A stretch of DNA of 64,000 nt from Catonia carolina (GCA_035578175.1 JAQMRL010000003.1:95401969-95465968), one strand, 5' to 3'; shown: positions 44,452 through 57,200, counted from the first letter of the stretch. Notes: generated from the sequence alone by a model not told the origin. Translations and numbers: made by a program.

Positions 44452-44925
44452 TTTCTGAGAAAGTCGCGCACTAGTGAAGAATTGGTGAAAATCGCCGACG
44501 TCGTTGATGGATTTACTGTTGACTCAGTTCCTATGAGAAGGTACAAGAGGCTCTTCGTCATTTTATCGAGGAATATGAAAACATCCCCAGAACTGTGGAA
44601 TCTCACTAACCCCTTGTATTACAAGAAGGTGGTAGGAAATTCAGCACGACCGCCTCATACAAATTTTAATGAAAAAAAGCCGGTTGCCAATAAAGGAAGG
44701 ATGTTAGAAAGCAGACAAACAGTCTTCGGACAAATTGAAGAAGATTGCCGCGTCAAAGAGGTTTGGAAGAAGCGCAGACGAACTTTACTCACCTCACCCG
44801 ATTTAGAAGAATTTTTGTTTCCTAAGCAGAGAACACCCATAGAGTGTTCTCTGCTTTGTCATTTCTTGAAAGGTTCGAGAACTAGTTCAGCAACAGCCAA
44901 CGTAAACAGCAGTCGATCAGGTAAT
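44452..44925 (+). pseudogene. MADF-domain-like coding relic, frameshifted
   Basis: Three adjoining pieces in alternating frames: ELVKIADVVDGFTVDSV, then (other frame) YEKVQEALRHFIEEYENIP, then back to ELWNLTNPLYYKK and onward through VKEVWKKRRRTLL. The FIEEYENIP/ELWN...YYKK order and the later VKE.WK..R resemble the MADF (Myb/SANT-like) DNA-binding domain. Two small indels break it, one in the CCCC run near 44586-44589. An open tail runs to 45009; a GTAATT donor-like site lies at 44921. No ATG begins the frame. Could be a dead gene copy or a transposon-carried MADF gene. Confidence 0.5.
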
Positions 44926-45009
44926 TATCATTTGGTATTACATAGAAAATTTTTAAATATTTATAATTATTTTATTGTTTTAATAATAGCTATGCAAGCT
45001 TTTGTGTAA

Positions 45010-47585
45010 TATCCATGTTTTAAAGGTAAAAATCCGCCAAATCTTTAAAATAGTTGGCATACGGTAATAAATTCTTCTGTTCATATTTTACTTCAACTGA
45101 AATATCTCGAGAACTAATGAAGCTATGATACCTAACGTATGAAGTTTTAAAATTCTCAGTACGTTACGCATTATCGAACAAAATGTGCGTTAATTAATTT
45201 GGTCCAGCTAGTCTAAAGTTAATGTGGTACGTGGAAATAACGAACGTCCTACCATAACTTCAGTACAAATAAACCGAATCAGATAAATAAGAGTTCATTT
45301 GATAGTGTACGACGTCCCGAGTGATTTTAGTCTACTTTTATAATTTTAACTCTTCTAGAACTTTACATATCTACATAAGTTGTATTAATTTCAGTTTAAG
45401 TTGGTGTTGAATCCGGAATCCAATCAAGGTTTTATGAAAATACCATAAAAACTTCCTTATAATAGATTTCTTTTACCAAATAAAAGTTGTACATAACTAA
45501 AAATTCACAATTTAAGCATAAAATTGTGCTTCTACGGCCAAAATTAAGCATTCCCCAGGTCCTTGGCCTAACTCTTTAGGCCAAGGAGAGAAAAGCTGGA
45601 TTTTTACTAGTATGCCTAGGCCTACCTAAGATTTAGGGCAATACAGAGAAAAATTTGTGTAATATGGAAGGTGTATACTTTGCATAAATTAAGCTAGTTA
45701 CCATTGCAATGAAGCAAGCAATCTGGGGAAGATTGTCTTATAGGGTAGCCAAAAGATCTGCAATTGTTTGGGGTCATATCCCACATTTAATTTTTCTAAG
45801 TTGCGACTCAAATTTAGTTTAAATCGTGTACTTTATAGCAATATGCATTTATAAAGCATCAATTTTTAGCATGTTAACTATTTTCTACTGGGTTTTAACT
45901 AACCAGTTCAAAATATTTTATAATATTCTGTTCAGCAGGGCCGGGTTTCAAGGTTTGTCAGTTGTCAGTCTAATGGTTCTAGGCCTACACTAATTACTCA
46001 GATATCAGAATTGAAATACCTTCATCAGTTTCTACAGAAAAGATGTATTTACTTGAGTTGTGGTTACCCCTTACAATATCTGAAACTAAACAAAACAATA
46101 ATTTTCATGAACGAATCGTCACAAACAACTTAGGCTACTAACATTTAGGCCTACATGATTGTAAAGGAACATGTTAAAGATTAGTTTTAGAATTTTTTAT
46201 GATGGTGATTCATTTTGAAACCCAATTGGGTTAGGCCTATTGTCTTTAACCAATAGTAAATTACTTATGAAAATTTTTTTGAATAAATGTACGCCTACAA
46301 ATGCACATAATTTAAAATACTTTAGAGGTTCATAAAATGGTTGTGATTTTATTATTAATTGCTCTTAAAGATTTTTTTATTACACTATCATTATACAATG
46401 ATCATTGATGAATTATGAATGATCAATAAATTATACTATCATTAGGCCTACTATAATAATATCAATGATTAATTTTATTTTTAACTTAAATGAAATTCAA
46501 TCTTTTCTACTATTCCAAAAAAATTATCCTATCTAATTTGCATTTTGTGGATCTTATAAAGATTAACTTTAGTAAGGTTAATAATCAGGTTTGTCCAGAA
46601 GTGCAACCGGCAAGCTGAACCTGGAGATGCCCTTTTAAGTGGAATTTTGGGCATTACTAGGCATTAGGTTTTTGTGTAACATCTAGGTGTCAGGTTTTAA
46701 GAACATACTGAAATGTGGGTTGCTCACAACCCCGTAGTGGTGTAAAAAGAGGAAAATTTTGGTTTAGGTGAAGGAGTTATTGCTTGGCTGCTCAGTACCT
46801 TTCCACTCAAGAATTCTTCTTTAAGAGCAGTAGGTAGCATTTCAGCACTTGTACGAGTTGTTTGTCGCTGTAATTATTTATTGTACTTTCGGGGTGCTGA
46901 CAATACCCCTGATATGGTTTTTTGTAAGTAGGCTATTGCTTTGTTATAAGTCAATACTGTTGTATTGGTTTTTTTTTTAACATGTAGGTGATAGTGTTTT
47001 TAATCTCCAAAATGACAATGGTTGTTAAAAATTTTAACCTATAACAACAGCGTATATACAGATTATTGATAGAACTAGTGACGATGAAAGCAATGGACCA
47101 AGTGATTCTTTTGATGGAGAGAAAGGTGATAAACTTTTGAATGAACCTCTCCATAATAAATGAAACTGAACAGTCAGACAGTGGTAAAGAAACAGAGAAT
47201 CTTGTTTCAAGAGTCAGTGATTATCAACATAAATGCATCATAGTTAACGACACACAAATTTGGCGGTATAAAATTTTCTTAACAAAATATTTAAACAAGA
47301 AATAGGAGTAATATCTTACTCACTTATTTACAATTTATTTGCTTGAATCACATGAAAAAAATTTGCAGAAACTGTTTACAAAATAAAGATATTACGTAAG
47401 TAAGAAAATTAATAATAAAAGGTAACTATATAAGCTACAGACAAAGAAATACATTGAATTTTGAAAAATACTGGTAATAATTTTGTTTTCACACCACTTT
47501 TAATGAACTAATATTTTATTATTCTAACCCAGCGGATAAGGTTGTCTTTCCATAGCTGGGAATCAGAATTATTATTAGACTTAAT
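45010..47585. other. intergenic, little recognised
   Basis: AT-rich with many AGGCCTA motifs. Around 47065-47275 two adjoining frames give acidic, Ser/Asp-rich peptide (TSDDESNGPSDSFDGEKG), perhaps a dead coding piece, but no family is recognised. Confidence 0.4.
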
Positions 47586-47589
47586 ATGT

Positions 47590-47945
47590 TAGGAATTATG
47601 TTCGTAAGAGCAATAAAGGGTAAGACAAGGAGAGATAGTATAAAGAATACTGAGATTAGAGCAGAGCTAAATGTGGAATTTATGAAGGACAGGGAGGAGA
47701 AAATGAGGATAAGTTGGTATGGCCTTGTGAAGAGAATGGGGAGGAAAGGTTACCTAGAAAAATGGAAGAAGGAAGGGTGAAAGGAACAAGATCAAGAGGA
47801 CAACCAAGAAAAATATGGAAGGATGAAGTTAAGAGGAGTGTGGAGAGATATAGATACAACTGGGAATGAATAGAGGAGGAGAAATGGAGGATGGACAGAA
47901 GAAGATGGAGAGGCTTGGTGAACACCCCAACCAAGTGATAGCTGG
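47590..47945 (+). mobile_element. decayed LINE 3' end
   Basis: The plus strand reads RISWYGLVKRMGRKGYLEK, then in other frames RSRGQPRKIWKD, ...VWRDIDTTGNE, and EEEKWRMDRRRWRGLVNTP. This is a LINE C-terminal pattern broken by shifts and stops. Confidence 0.65.
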
Positions 47946-48457
47946 AATGAGCACTTTATAAATGTACGTACATAATTTATTAGGAATTATGTACTAAAAT
48001 ATTAAGTTATTTATAATCATACAAATTCGATATTTGTACACTTATTACAAACATGAACACCTTACCTTTGAAAATACAGTACTTAATTTTATAGTACTAT
48101 AGAAATAGTTATAATATTTAATATTAGTTCATGAAATGGGATTTTTGTTTGTTAGTCTTTTTTGTTCTTAAAATACATTAATAACAATAACTTACTAATA
48201 ATGAGTGATTTTTTTTGATTTTTTTTGACCCACTATCTGCTCAAAAGCTTTAAAAGTGGTATCAGGTGTTAACAGCAATGTACTTATATACTCGCATGAT
48301 TTTTAACTACATACGTGCAGTGATTTTTTTAACGTTAGTAAATTTAAAAACAAGAAGACAACCAAACTATCTTTGATTCTAAATTTAAGTAGTTAAAATA
48401 AATATTCAACGATTTGGTAATATCTTAATTAACGTAAAAAACTTAACCCATAAAACA

Positions 48458-48632
48458 CATCGGCCGCGTTGGCGATGTTGGTAACGTGCTCGCCTCTCAT
48501 CACGCGGTCTTGGGTTCGAATCCCACTCGGGCATGGCATTTTTTCATACGTTACAAAAAATTCATTTCATCCTTCACCGTCTGCATTAGCAGCAATTTGC
48601 AAAACAGTCGGACATTAAACCAAAAAAAAAAA
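48458..48632 (+). mobile_element. tRNA-derived SINE family B, copy 1
   Basis: tRNA-like head with an A-box region (TTGGTAACGTGCTCGCC) and a B-box (GGGTTCGAATCCC), a body ending CAGTCGGACATTAAACC, and an A tail. A 10-bp target duplication, CCATAAAACA, lies at 48448-48457 and 48633-48642. The unrelated body and A tail show it is a SINE, not a tRNA gene. Confidence 0.88.
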
Positions 48633-48642
48633 CCATAAAACA

Positions 48643-50250
48643 GAGTATTTTAATTATCTAATTTTATTTAATATTACAATTTAATGAACAAAATTACAGT
48701 TTTTTTTTCTTTAATTTTGGTCGTATTTTCGGGATTGTAATAAAATACTTTTTAAGATGCATAGAAAAAAAATACCAAGGTTCATTAGTCTCCTTTATTA
48801 TATTACCAAAATTGCCATTGTAAAATAAAATAGTGAAGTTTCTACTATTACTTAGTAAGTTAATAATTATTGAATATTTTTGGTGTAAACAGAAAAAAGC
48901 TAAGCAAGAATAAATCAGTTGCTTCATCTACATTGTGTTTTGTAGGAAAAAGTAGGCTATTAATAATAAATAAAAACCACCATTACCAAAAAAAAGGTAA
49001 AACTCTATTAATAGGTTATAATAACATAATAAATATAAATACATACAGTGAAACAGCGTTGAATAAGCACACAAAAAGAATATTACAATAATATTTTTAA
49101 TCAATCGCAGTAAACAAATAAATAAATTTACCACAAATAAATAAATTAAAAATTATACACAAGTTAAATTAATAAATATCTGCATTCATTAAAATATAAT
49201 AAAAAGTTAATATAATATCATTAAAAAGATGCTATATTTAATACGTTTAAAAGACAAATGTCAACAATGAACAAAATTTCAATTTGTTGTCATAGTCAGG
49301 TGCTCTTCACAATATAAACAACTACATAGTGTTTCCAGAATTTTTAACATTTAAAAAAATCTAAACTAAAAAGGTAATTACATTCTAAATAGTACTTACA
49401 GTGGATATGAGTTCGCCTTACAAAAATTTATTAATTAACTTAAAATTTAATGTATAAATGTAACAATTAAAATTTAGTTCGTGTGTTACAATAAATTTAT
49501 TTAAAAAAACTGTAAAATAAACACTGCAATGAAAACACCTGATTAATGTTGTTAAAATGATCTAATCAAAGTAAATTTTCTTCTTCATTTGAAAAAAATT
49601 GTTTTTCTCATGAAAAATTATGACACAATAACAAATAGTTACATAAGAAATATGAGTATTTTAATGGTATTGAATGAAACAGTAGAAACTATTGTTAATA
49701 ATTTTCGAATTATAATATTTTAAAATACATCTAATATCTATTTGATAAAGTATTTAAAAAAACAAATTCCCCAGGAAATTAGAAAGTTTTATGCACAGAT
49801 TGGTCTCAGACTCTTGTCACCAACAAAAGCGTATTCATAATCTACTGCTGGTCACGTCTATTACATGGTGCTAGACTACGAAGCTAAACATCCCACATTT
49901 TAAATTCCAACTAAAATCTGGAAATTATATAACAATTTCATAGTCCACAGTAGTTTTTACCAACCAAGCTATTGATATAATGCTCATAACCAAAAATATA
50001 TTCATTAGGCTTATTGTGAAACTTCCTAACCAAAATATATTACATACCAATTTTTGTCTACCTATAGTAAAAGCCATTTAACTTTATAGAGTTGATATAA
50101 ACAAACACAACAGACTGAGGGAAGACTCTCTTAAGAAAAGAGTGTTCCATGGTCATAAGTCAGGATGCCTATCTTCAGGATAACAGAACAGAGGACAAAT
50201 TAAACAAGTTTAATCAGAGTCTAATCCAAAATATCAAATTATGCTATTAA
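48643..50250. other. intergenic, nothing recognised
   Basis: Very AT-rich. Short open frames on both strands lack motifs. No element edge was seen. Confidence 0.5.
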
Positions 50251-50660
50251 GGGTCCCAGTTTAGTTTATGGCAAGAGTATGGAAGGTTTTCACACACCTT
50301 AAAATTGTTCCTGTTCCACTTCCATAATAATATCTAAGCATTTTTTTTTGCTCTTATGACCTCATAGGATCACTTTAGTCCAATTTCTGGGCCAGTCCAT
50401 TCTGTAATCGGTTCTTCTTATTCCCGAAGTGTGTAAGTTGTTTAATTCTTGCTTCTTTCTTTTTTGTCCACATATTTTTTAGGCGTTCCGACCTTGGCGC
50501 CTGTCCTGGTGCACCTTGGTGGATTCCTTTCTAGTTTTAGGCTCAAATATTATCATATTAGTTTTAATTGGCTCGTTGTATTTTCCAGATTTTGTAATCA
50601 GATCCTCCCTTGAAATTCTCAACTCTCCCATTTTGATTTTGTTGCCTTCCCCCTTAAAAA
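50251..50660 (-). other. possible degraded coding relic
   Basis: The minus strand gives KMGELRISREDLITKSGKY and NMIIFEPKTRKESTKVHQDR, then after a stop RNWTK...-like pieces. It has protein-like composition, but I cannot name a family; probably transposon-derived. Confidence 0.25.
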
Positions 50661-50823
50661 ATTTTTTTTCAGTCCGACTGTTCTGCAATTACTGCTAATA
50701 TAGACGGTGAAGGATGAAATTATTTTTGTAACATATGAAAATATGCCGTGCCTGAATGGGATTCGAACCCAAGACTGCATGATGAGAGGCGAGCACGTTA
50801 CCAACTACGCCAATGCGGCCGGC
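50661..50823 (-). mobile_element. tRNA-derived SINE family B, copy 2
   Basis: Minus-strand copy: T run at the left (its A tail), CAGTCCGACTG..., a B-box reading GGGATTCGAACCC, then GCGAGCACGTTACCAACTAC at the head. More diverged than copy 1. Confidence 0.85.
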
Positions 50824-50856
50824 CCAGTAAAAGTAAAAGTTGATTATATTTTAAAA

Positions 50857-50952
50857 GGCACCTACTTAGAGCAGCAAACACCTGACTTGCTAACAAGTAA
50901 AAGTTGATTATTTGGCTAACAAGTCTGGTGTTTTCTGCTCTAAGTAGGTGCC
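50857..50952. repeat. 96-bp perfect-ended hairpin
   Basis: Arms begin GGCACCTACTTAGAGCAG and its complement and pair over about 37 bases with few mismatches, around a ~22-base loop. A GTAAAAGTTGATTAT motif occurs just outside (about 50834) and in the loop. Confidence 0.75.
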
Positions 50953-51304
50953 ACAAGAATGAAATTCTTTTTTCCTGAAGAAATTTTCGACTTGAGTTAT
51001 TATCTTATATATTTCTTCATTTGAGATTATCCTCCCCTGTCCTTCTACTATGTTTTTCTTGTTTAGCAGTTTAGCTTGTTTAGCAGTTTTCTGACTATCC
51101 TCCTTTCTATTTTGTAATACAATAATAGTCCAAGCATTTTATAAATAAAAATAAATCTATCTTATGAAAGAAAACCCTGTCTGAACATGAAAAGTTATTA
51201 AGGGGATCTGGAACGAGAAATTAAAAAAGTACTTTTATTTGTTTTTATCTTAAAAACAAATAAAAATATTTTTTAGAATATTTAATATTCTACTCTTATA
51301 TGGT

Positions 51305-51386
51305 AAACCACATCTCTCCTTGTTTTACTTAGTAAAACCTTAGAGGTTCAAACCATTCTTTTGGCTGATGGCCTGAACAATAACAT
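51305..51386 (+). repeat. family A repeat, 3' fragment
   Basis: Short piece: CTTGTTTTACTTAGTAAAAC, then AGAGGTTCAAACCATTC, ending GGCCTGAACAATAAC. Confidence 0.7.
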
Positions 51387-51635
51387 TTTATTCTATATTT
51401 TCTTCCCTGTAAAATGGTGTATTTTTGTTACTGTATGAGTGTCCTGAATTCATTATAGATTATTAAATTTAAGATTTGTAACTACGTAATGTCTCAAAAA
51501 TGTATAAAAAATTAAATTTTTACAATAAATATTTTGTTATTTTTCTGAAATTGAAAACTGAAACTGATAGAAGATGTTATTGTCAACATCGTTGTGATTA
51601 CCACCTGGTCAAATGGGGCGGGGTTTATTCAATGA

Positions 51636-51914
51636 GAACTTATCCGAGGGATAAATGAAGAAAATATTCAGTTTCAGGATCAGAAATGCACAGGGTAACC
51701 AACATTTTTATCAATACACATATTAACATGTACATGGAATGGTTACTTGGTTTTTTGTGATCAATAAAAATGAACTTATCCGAGGAATAAATGAAGAAAA
51801 TATTCAGTTTCAGGATCAGAAAATGCACAGGGTAACCAACATTTTTCTCAAAACACATATTAACATGTACATAATAGAATGGGTACTTGGTTTTCTGTGA
51901 TATCAATAAAAATC
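51636..51914. repeat. two-copy tandem duplication, period about 136 bp
   Basis: GAACTTATCCGAGG recurs at 51636 and 51772. The two units are about 90% alike by eye (shared CAGTTTCAGGATCAGAAA and CACAGGGTAACCAACATTTT). No coding sense. Confidence 0.8.
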
Positions 51915-52217
51915 AATACCACAAAAAATCAAGTTGGGTGGGTAGAACTAGTGTTGATAAATAAGTATATGTTCAATTAGACTGAAATTTATCCAGCAAA
52001 TTTTATCTCGGAACATTCTCATAACGCTTTGCAACATTATTTATTTTTTTATAACCAAAAATTGAGATTGCCTTAAAGTTTTGACGCGATTTTTGTCAAA
52101 GTCTAAATTTTTTCTCACAAGATTACATACAGCAAATATCTCTTTTTTCCATATAAATAAAATGTCTCTAGTTAAACGTTTTCCTTTGTACTGTTTAGAA
52201 TTATACAATATAAAAAA

Positions 52218-52397
52218 CCACCAATTACTCAATAGATGACTCTCACCTGATTAAAAACCACAACAGGCCCTTTCGGATATCATGTATCCATCTTCAGTGT
52301 CAGTAATAAAAGATCAGTGCCTGCACACTTTCTTCAGATTAGTATGACAATTGCCTGTTTTAATCAGGTGAGAGTCATCTATTGTGTATTTGGTGGT
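52218..52397 (-). mobile_element. Penelope-type terminal repeat remnant (inverted)
   Basis: 40-bp arms (ATAGATGACTCTCACCTGAT and complement) enclose, on the minus strand, CTGAAGATG, then a GGATA/TATCC stem and CGAAAGG. The same CTGAAGATG-stem-CGAAA layout occurs at the 3' end of the Penelope element at 55455-56680, so this is probably a remnant of a related element. Confidence 0.5.
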
Positions 52398-52926
52398 ATT
52401 TTATGTTATATATACTGGATCAAAACTGATGTCTCATCTTCCACAAAGGTTGTTTGTGATTGAATATTAGAAAATATTTAAGAAAGAGTTACAGTCTACC
52501 TGATTAAAAAGTTGTTTTATACAATCCATGAGTTTATAAATGGAGTCTAAATTTGTGTTTTATATTTTATGTGACTGATATTGACAATTTGTTTTATGTG
52601 ATGTTTTCTTTTTAACACTTTTTAAGAGATAAAAATAATATTTTGGTACTGTCTTATCCTATACTCTTTTTGAATTTTGTATGGATTAAAATTTTAAATA
52701 AAAAAATGTATAAATGACACATTATGTCAGTAATTGTTGTAGATATCAAGCTCAAATTGTTCGAGCATATTTACATTCATTCTGAATTACTGTAGTACAA
52801 TTATTATTAAAAAATATTGGAAATGGACTTGGTTTTCAAATATAGTATTAATAAAATTGAGACTTTTTGTGAATGTTTTCGATCTTTTGTATATCTCAAA
52901 AATTACATAATAAATTTTTTTTTTTG

Positions 52927-53200
52927 CGTCCAGGAGACTCCAGGAGGAGTATAGGACATGTCAGTTATAACACCTGAAATACATATAAGAATCACACAAT
53001 GTATCACTACTATCAAGAAAGAAATTCTCGTACACTATAAAAAGTTTCACTGATCAAGTAATTTTTCAGATTTTTTTTAAAGGAATGCAAATTATCACAA
53101 CATTTTAAAAACTGGGGTAATTTATTCATGAATTTTCTCCCTGCATAAGTATGTTTTTATTCAAACAATTTTGTGAGTGATTATCCACATAATAATCATT
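52927..53200. repeat. dispersed repeat 'C', copy 2
   Basis: Shares with 10090-10490 the order AGTATAGGACATGTCA-like, AAGAAATTC, CACTATAAAAAGTTTCA, AAGTAATTTTTCAG, and a CCCTGCATAAGTATG-like block. Confidence 0.5.
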
Positions 53201-53637
53201 TCTGTTTCTCGTGGTATGATTGTGAACATTGAAATTTTGCATAAACACCTCACATACATAATCACCTCAAAAATGTAAATGATTAATTTTACTACCGCAC
53301 TTATAAGTAAAGTGATGTTATAGTTAGAAAATAAGATTAGCCACTGGGTTTTATTTTTCTTATCATAACTGTAATCGTTAGGTAGTTTGAGATTGAATAA
53401 AATTGTTTGTTAGTCTATGACTAATTATAATGAAAGTAAATTAAAAATAAAAACTTATAAGTAATACATATTGACAGGCCTGCAAAATTTCAGTTGGCTA
53501 AGTACATCAGCTTTTGAGAAAATGAGTCATAAGTAAGCTTCATTTTAAAATGTGTTTAGGTACCAGTTATAGGTTCCCTTAATTTGTAATAAGAAAAAGA
53601 GAAGGCATATCATTGCTTGGATTACAAAAAAATTACC

Positions 53638-54032
53638 CATAACAGGCAGGTGGAGTGCTAAATTATTTACACTCAATCTGCTAATTCCAGGGCTACAAAA
53701 AATAGTTCTATTTCTTATCACATTATCAGCCAATTTAAGAACTGAAGCATTTAAGAACAGAAGAGGTAGAGGTGTAAAAGACACTAGTTACAGTTATCTC
53801 CTCTTAGAGTAATTAATTTCATTATACAGCCAGACCCTGTGGTGAATGAAGTGAAGAAGATGTCATTTGCAGGGTAGAAAGTAGATAGATGCTTTTTGAG
53901 GGCCCGGCATGTTGATAAGCGTACTTTTTTACTCAGTGAGGAAGGCAATTGTAAACCAACTCACTCCTCGTTTTACTTAGTAAAGCCTCTAGAGGTTCAA
54001 ACTAGCCTTTCGGTTAAAACCTAAACAACAAC
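53638..54032 (+). repeat. family A repeat, copy 5
   Basis: Near full length: CATAACAGGCAGGTGGAGTG, AGAAGAGGTAGAGGTGTAAA, ACCCTGTGGTGAATGAAGTG, AGAGGTTCAAACTAGCC, ending CCTAAACAACAACAAAAG. It lies about 150 bp past the stop codon of the gustatory receptor gene, so it may fall in that gene's 3' end. Confidence 0.85.
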
Positions 54033-54185
54033 AAAAGAAACTACTGTATATTAGAATTCACCTCGTTAGACCATGGCAATGAATTTGGTAAAGCATAAAA
54101 AATGAAATAACAGACGACATTTTATAATTTTAATGATCTAAAGGTACACATATTCTGTTTTAAACTGTTAAATTTACTGTTTCTT

Positions 54186-54242
54186 TTATGATATCTGGAA
54201 TTGAATTAAAATAATCATGTAAGTTGAAACAGCACCGATAAC
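54186..54242 (-). CDS. gustatory receptor exon 4 (C-terminus)
   Basis: 18 codons plus TAA, TTTTAG acceptor. Encodes VIGAVSTYMIILIQFQIS, with the TY(x5)QF signature that ends helix 7. Confidence 0.9.
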   Translation of the reverse strand, partial: VIGAVSTYMIILIQFQIS

Positions 54243-57200
54243 CTAAAACAAAACAATCTTATGAAAAACTTATAACAATTGAAGCTGATGAAATTAATAT
54301 ATAGAAACCTGTGTAAATAAATTTGGCCAATGTTATTGGGCTTCAAACCCCTATTATTAAATAAATGATTTAAGTTAACAACAAACTTAACCAACCTTAG
54401 AAGAACTGAGAGTAACAACTAAAGCATAGAAGTACAATAGTTTCATACTGAAAAGAATGGTTTAAAGCAGGGCCGTTGAATAAGAGATCTCTTATTCAGT
54501 GGTCCTGGGTTTAAAGTAAAACTTCAAATAAAAAATCGTTAACACATGTCTAATAACAACTGAGTGTGTTGTAAGATAAGAAGAGAGGTGACACATACAG
54601 GTATCCTATATGCTTCTGGATATGGCTATGGAGGGATAAATGTGGAAGGACCACATTAAAATAATATGTTGTATCACCGCTTTACATTGTAAACAAAATT
54701 TACTCTTTCATTTCGTAAAATGAAGCTCATAATGAATTTCAAGTTAAAAACTTTTGGGCAAATCAGGGAAGAATCTCTTTAAAACCATATAAAAATTATA
54801 AAAAACCGTTTGGTAGACTCTGTTTTTAAGAGTTAATAAAATTCCTATTTAAAATACATTGGTAGCCATTTTACATTTTAAATTTATATAGATTATTATT
54901 AATTAATATACCTACCGTACTTATCAGTGTAAAATCAAGAGGAAAGAATCCACAAGCTGTAAAGACAACATTCTGGTGCATCAATTGATAAGAAAATATC
55001 TGTAACTAATAAAAAAAAATTAGATTATTAAGTTCTTATGAGAAAGGGCTTTTTCTAAATAATACATGTTGCTGCAAACTCGTCCACAATAATGTTTAAT
55101 GATATTATAGTATGACAGTGAAACAATACTATTTTTAATTAGAGATGTCCTTTAGAGCTCCTTTTTTTCTTTAGAACTCCTGTTAAACATCCTCGAAAAT
55201 ATTTACTTGTTTTTACTATATTACAACACTTTCAATGACGACCAAAAAAATATATTGGGAAAGTGGTCCAGTCAAATGGGCAGGGGAGTGGAGGGGTAAG
55301 GGTATGAGAAATTGGTAGAAGGAGGAGAAGAATAAGAAGACAGGTGAGCGGTTCACAAACAGTTCAAAGCCAAATCTTTTAAAACTATAAGAAAAATATT
55401 ATTTTATTAAACATCCTATGTAGGATTTTTAAACAGCCGTATTATTTAAAATTGAAATATATATTTTCTAACCACCAGAATACGGTAACATAAAACACTT
55501 ACCAATGTTTATAGCGCTTTCGTTAAGATATGTAGATGACATATTGGTAATTTATAATGAAAAAATAAAGGGTGAACATAATATTATAAATAAAAAATTG
55601 AATAATTACTATGAAAAACTTAAATTTACATGTGAAGTTGAAAAAGATAAAAACATAAATTTCCTGGATATAAAAATACAAATAATAAATAATATAATAG
55701 AAACTGACATATATAGGAAACCACATGTTACAAATAACACAATAAACAGATTTTCAAATCACCCATGGATACATAAAATAAACACATACAATAACATGAT
55801 ACACAGAGCATATATATACACATATAACAATAAAGAAAGATTTAATAAAGAAATAAATTATATTAAAGAAATAGCAAGAAATAACGGTTACAATAATATT
55901 TTCATAAACAGATTAATAAATAAATATTTACATAAAATCAATCAGAAAAAAACACATCTATTACCATTAAACAATAAAGAAGAAATAAACAAAAATGGTA
56001 ATAAATACATTACATATAATTACATAAATCATAGAATACATAAAATTACCAATATATACGATAAAAATAAATACAAAATAGCATATAAACCCCAGTTTCC
56101 TATAAAATTTATTTTACAAAAACATAATATTAAAGCAAATGTAAATGATAAAGAAAAAGAAAATAATCAATTTAATTCATGTGGAATTTATAAAATTAAA
56201 TGTAATGAATGTAATGAAATATATATCGGTAAAACCACCAGATCTTTTAAAAAACGGTTTACAGAACACTATTCTAACTATAAAAAAGGAAATCGAAAAT
56301 TCTCCAATGTAACTGAACACATGATAAAAAATAAACACAATATTTCGAATATAAAAAATAATCTAGAAATATTAGAAATAAATAACAAACAAAATGAAAT
56401 TGAAATTCTGGAAAAATATTATATTTATAAATACAATAGCAGGGAGAAATTAATGAACACACAAATTGAATACGACAATCAACTGATTAAGTTGGCAAGA
56501 CTGTTTTAAATATAAGAATCGACTATTCCTTATCTACCATGGTAAGAGCAGGAAGTTATAAATTTTGACTTGTAATAAATGTTAATTTACTGAAGATGTG
56601 TACAAGATACACGAAAGCGCTATAAACATTGTTAAGTGTTTTATGTTACCGTATTCTGGTGGTTAGAAAATATATATTTGAAGAAAAATATTGTAGTAGC
56701 TATCTTCCATACAATATGACTTATTAATTAAAACAGCAACCTTGTTCTAACTAATTCTTTTACCAAGTACAGTAATAGAAAAAACTCCAGTCATTTTCGT
56801 TAAAATATTTTTTAACGAAATATTGATTTTTATTTTAGAAATTGTTTGTTAGTATGAACTTTGTTTTCAATCTTTCTATTTAATTTCACTAAAGGGAAAG
56901 GTTGAACAGATATTAAAATAACTAAATTTTTAATTCTTATTTAAGAATGTACTTGATTACAGTAAGACTTAAAAAAATTAAATATTTTATAACATAAATG
57001 CAGTTTAATAAAATACTTACTTCTTTCATCATTTTTACATTTATTGATCTACTGTTCATGACAGAGTGCACAAGGACACTTGTATTACTAACCTGTAATT
57101 ATATTAATAAATTAATAAATTGTAGATTATCTATTTTATTACAAAATTGATTGTCAAGGCTGAAAGTTTGATTTTCCTTAACTTCAATAATACTTATATA

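Larger units (their letters stand above)
55455..56680 (+). mobile_element. Penelope-like element, 5'-truncated
   Basis: The 3' terminal repeat end (56612-56679) is present as an inverted copy at 55455-55522 (68 bp, one mismatch seen), a layout typical of Penelope elements. Between them lies the RT C-terminus fused to a GIY-YIG endonuclease. A 12-bp direct repeat AAGAAAAATATT flanks at 55389-55400 and 56681-56692 and may be the target duplication, leaving 54 unexplained bases on the left. It is antisense to the gustatory receptor gene, within its intron 2. Confidence 0.9.

Noticed and set aside
47680..47934. 84-codon minus-strand frame
   Set aside because: Antisense to a decayed LINE tail, low-complexity Ser/Leu translation.
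48458..48632. tRNA gene from the tRNA-like head and GGTTCGAATCC box
   Set aside because: It has an unrelated body, an A tail and a 10-bp target duplication, and two more copies occur in the window: a SINE.
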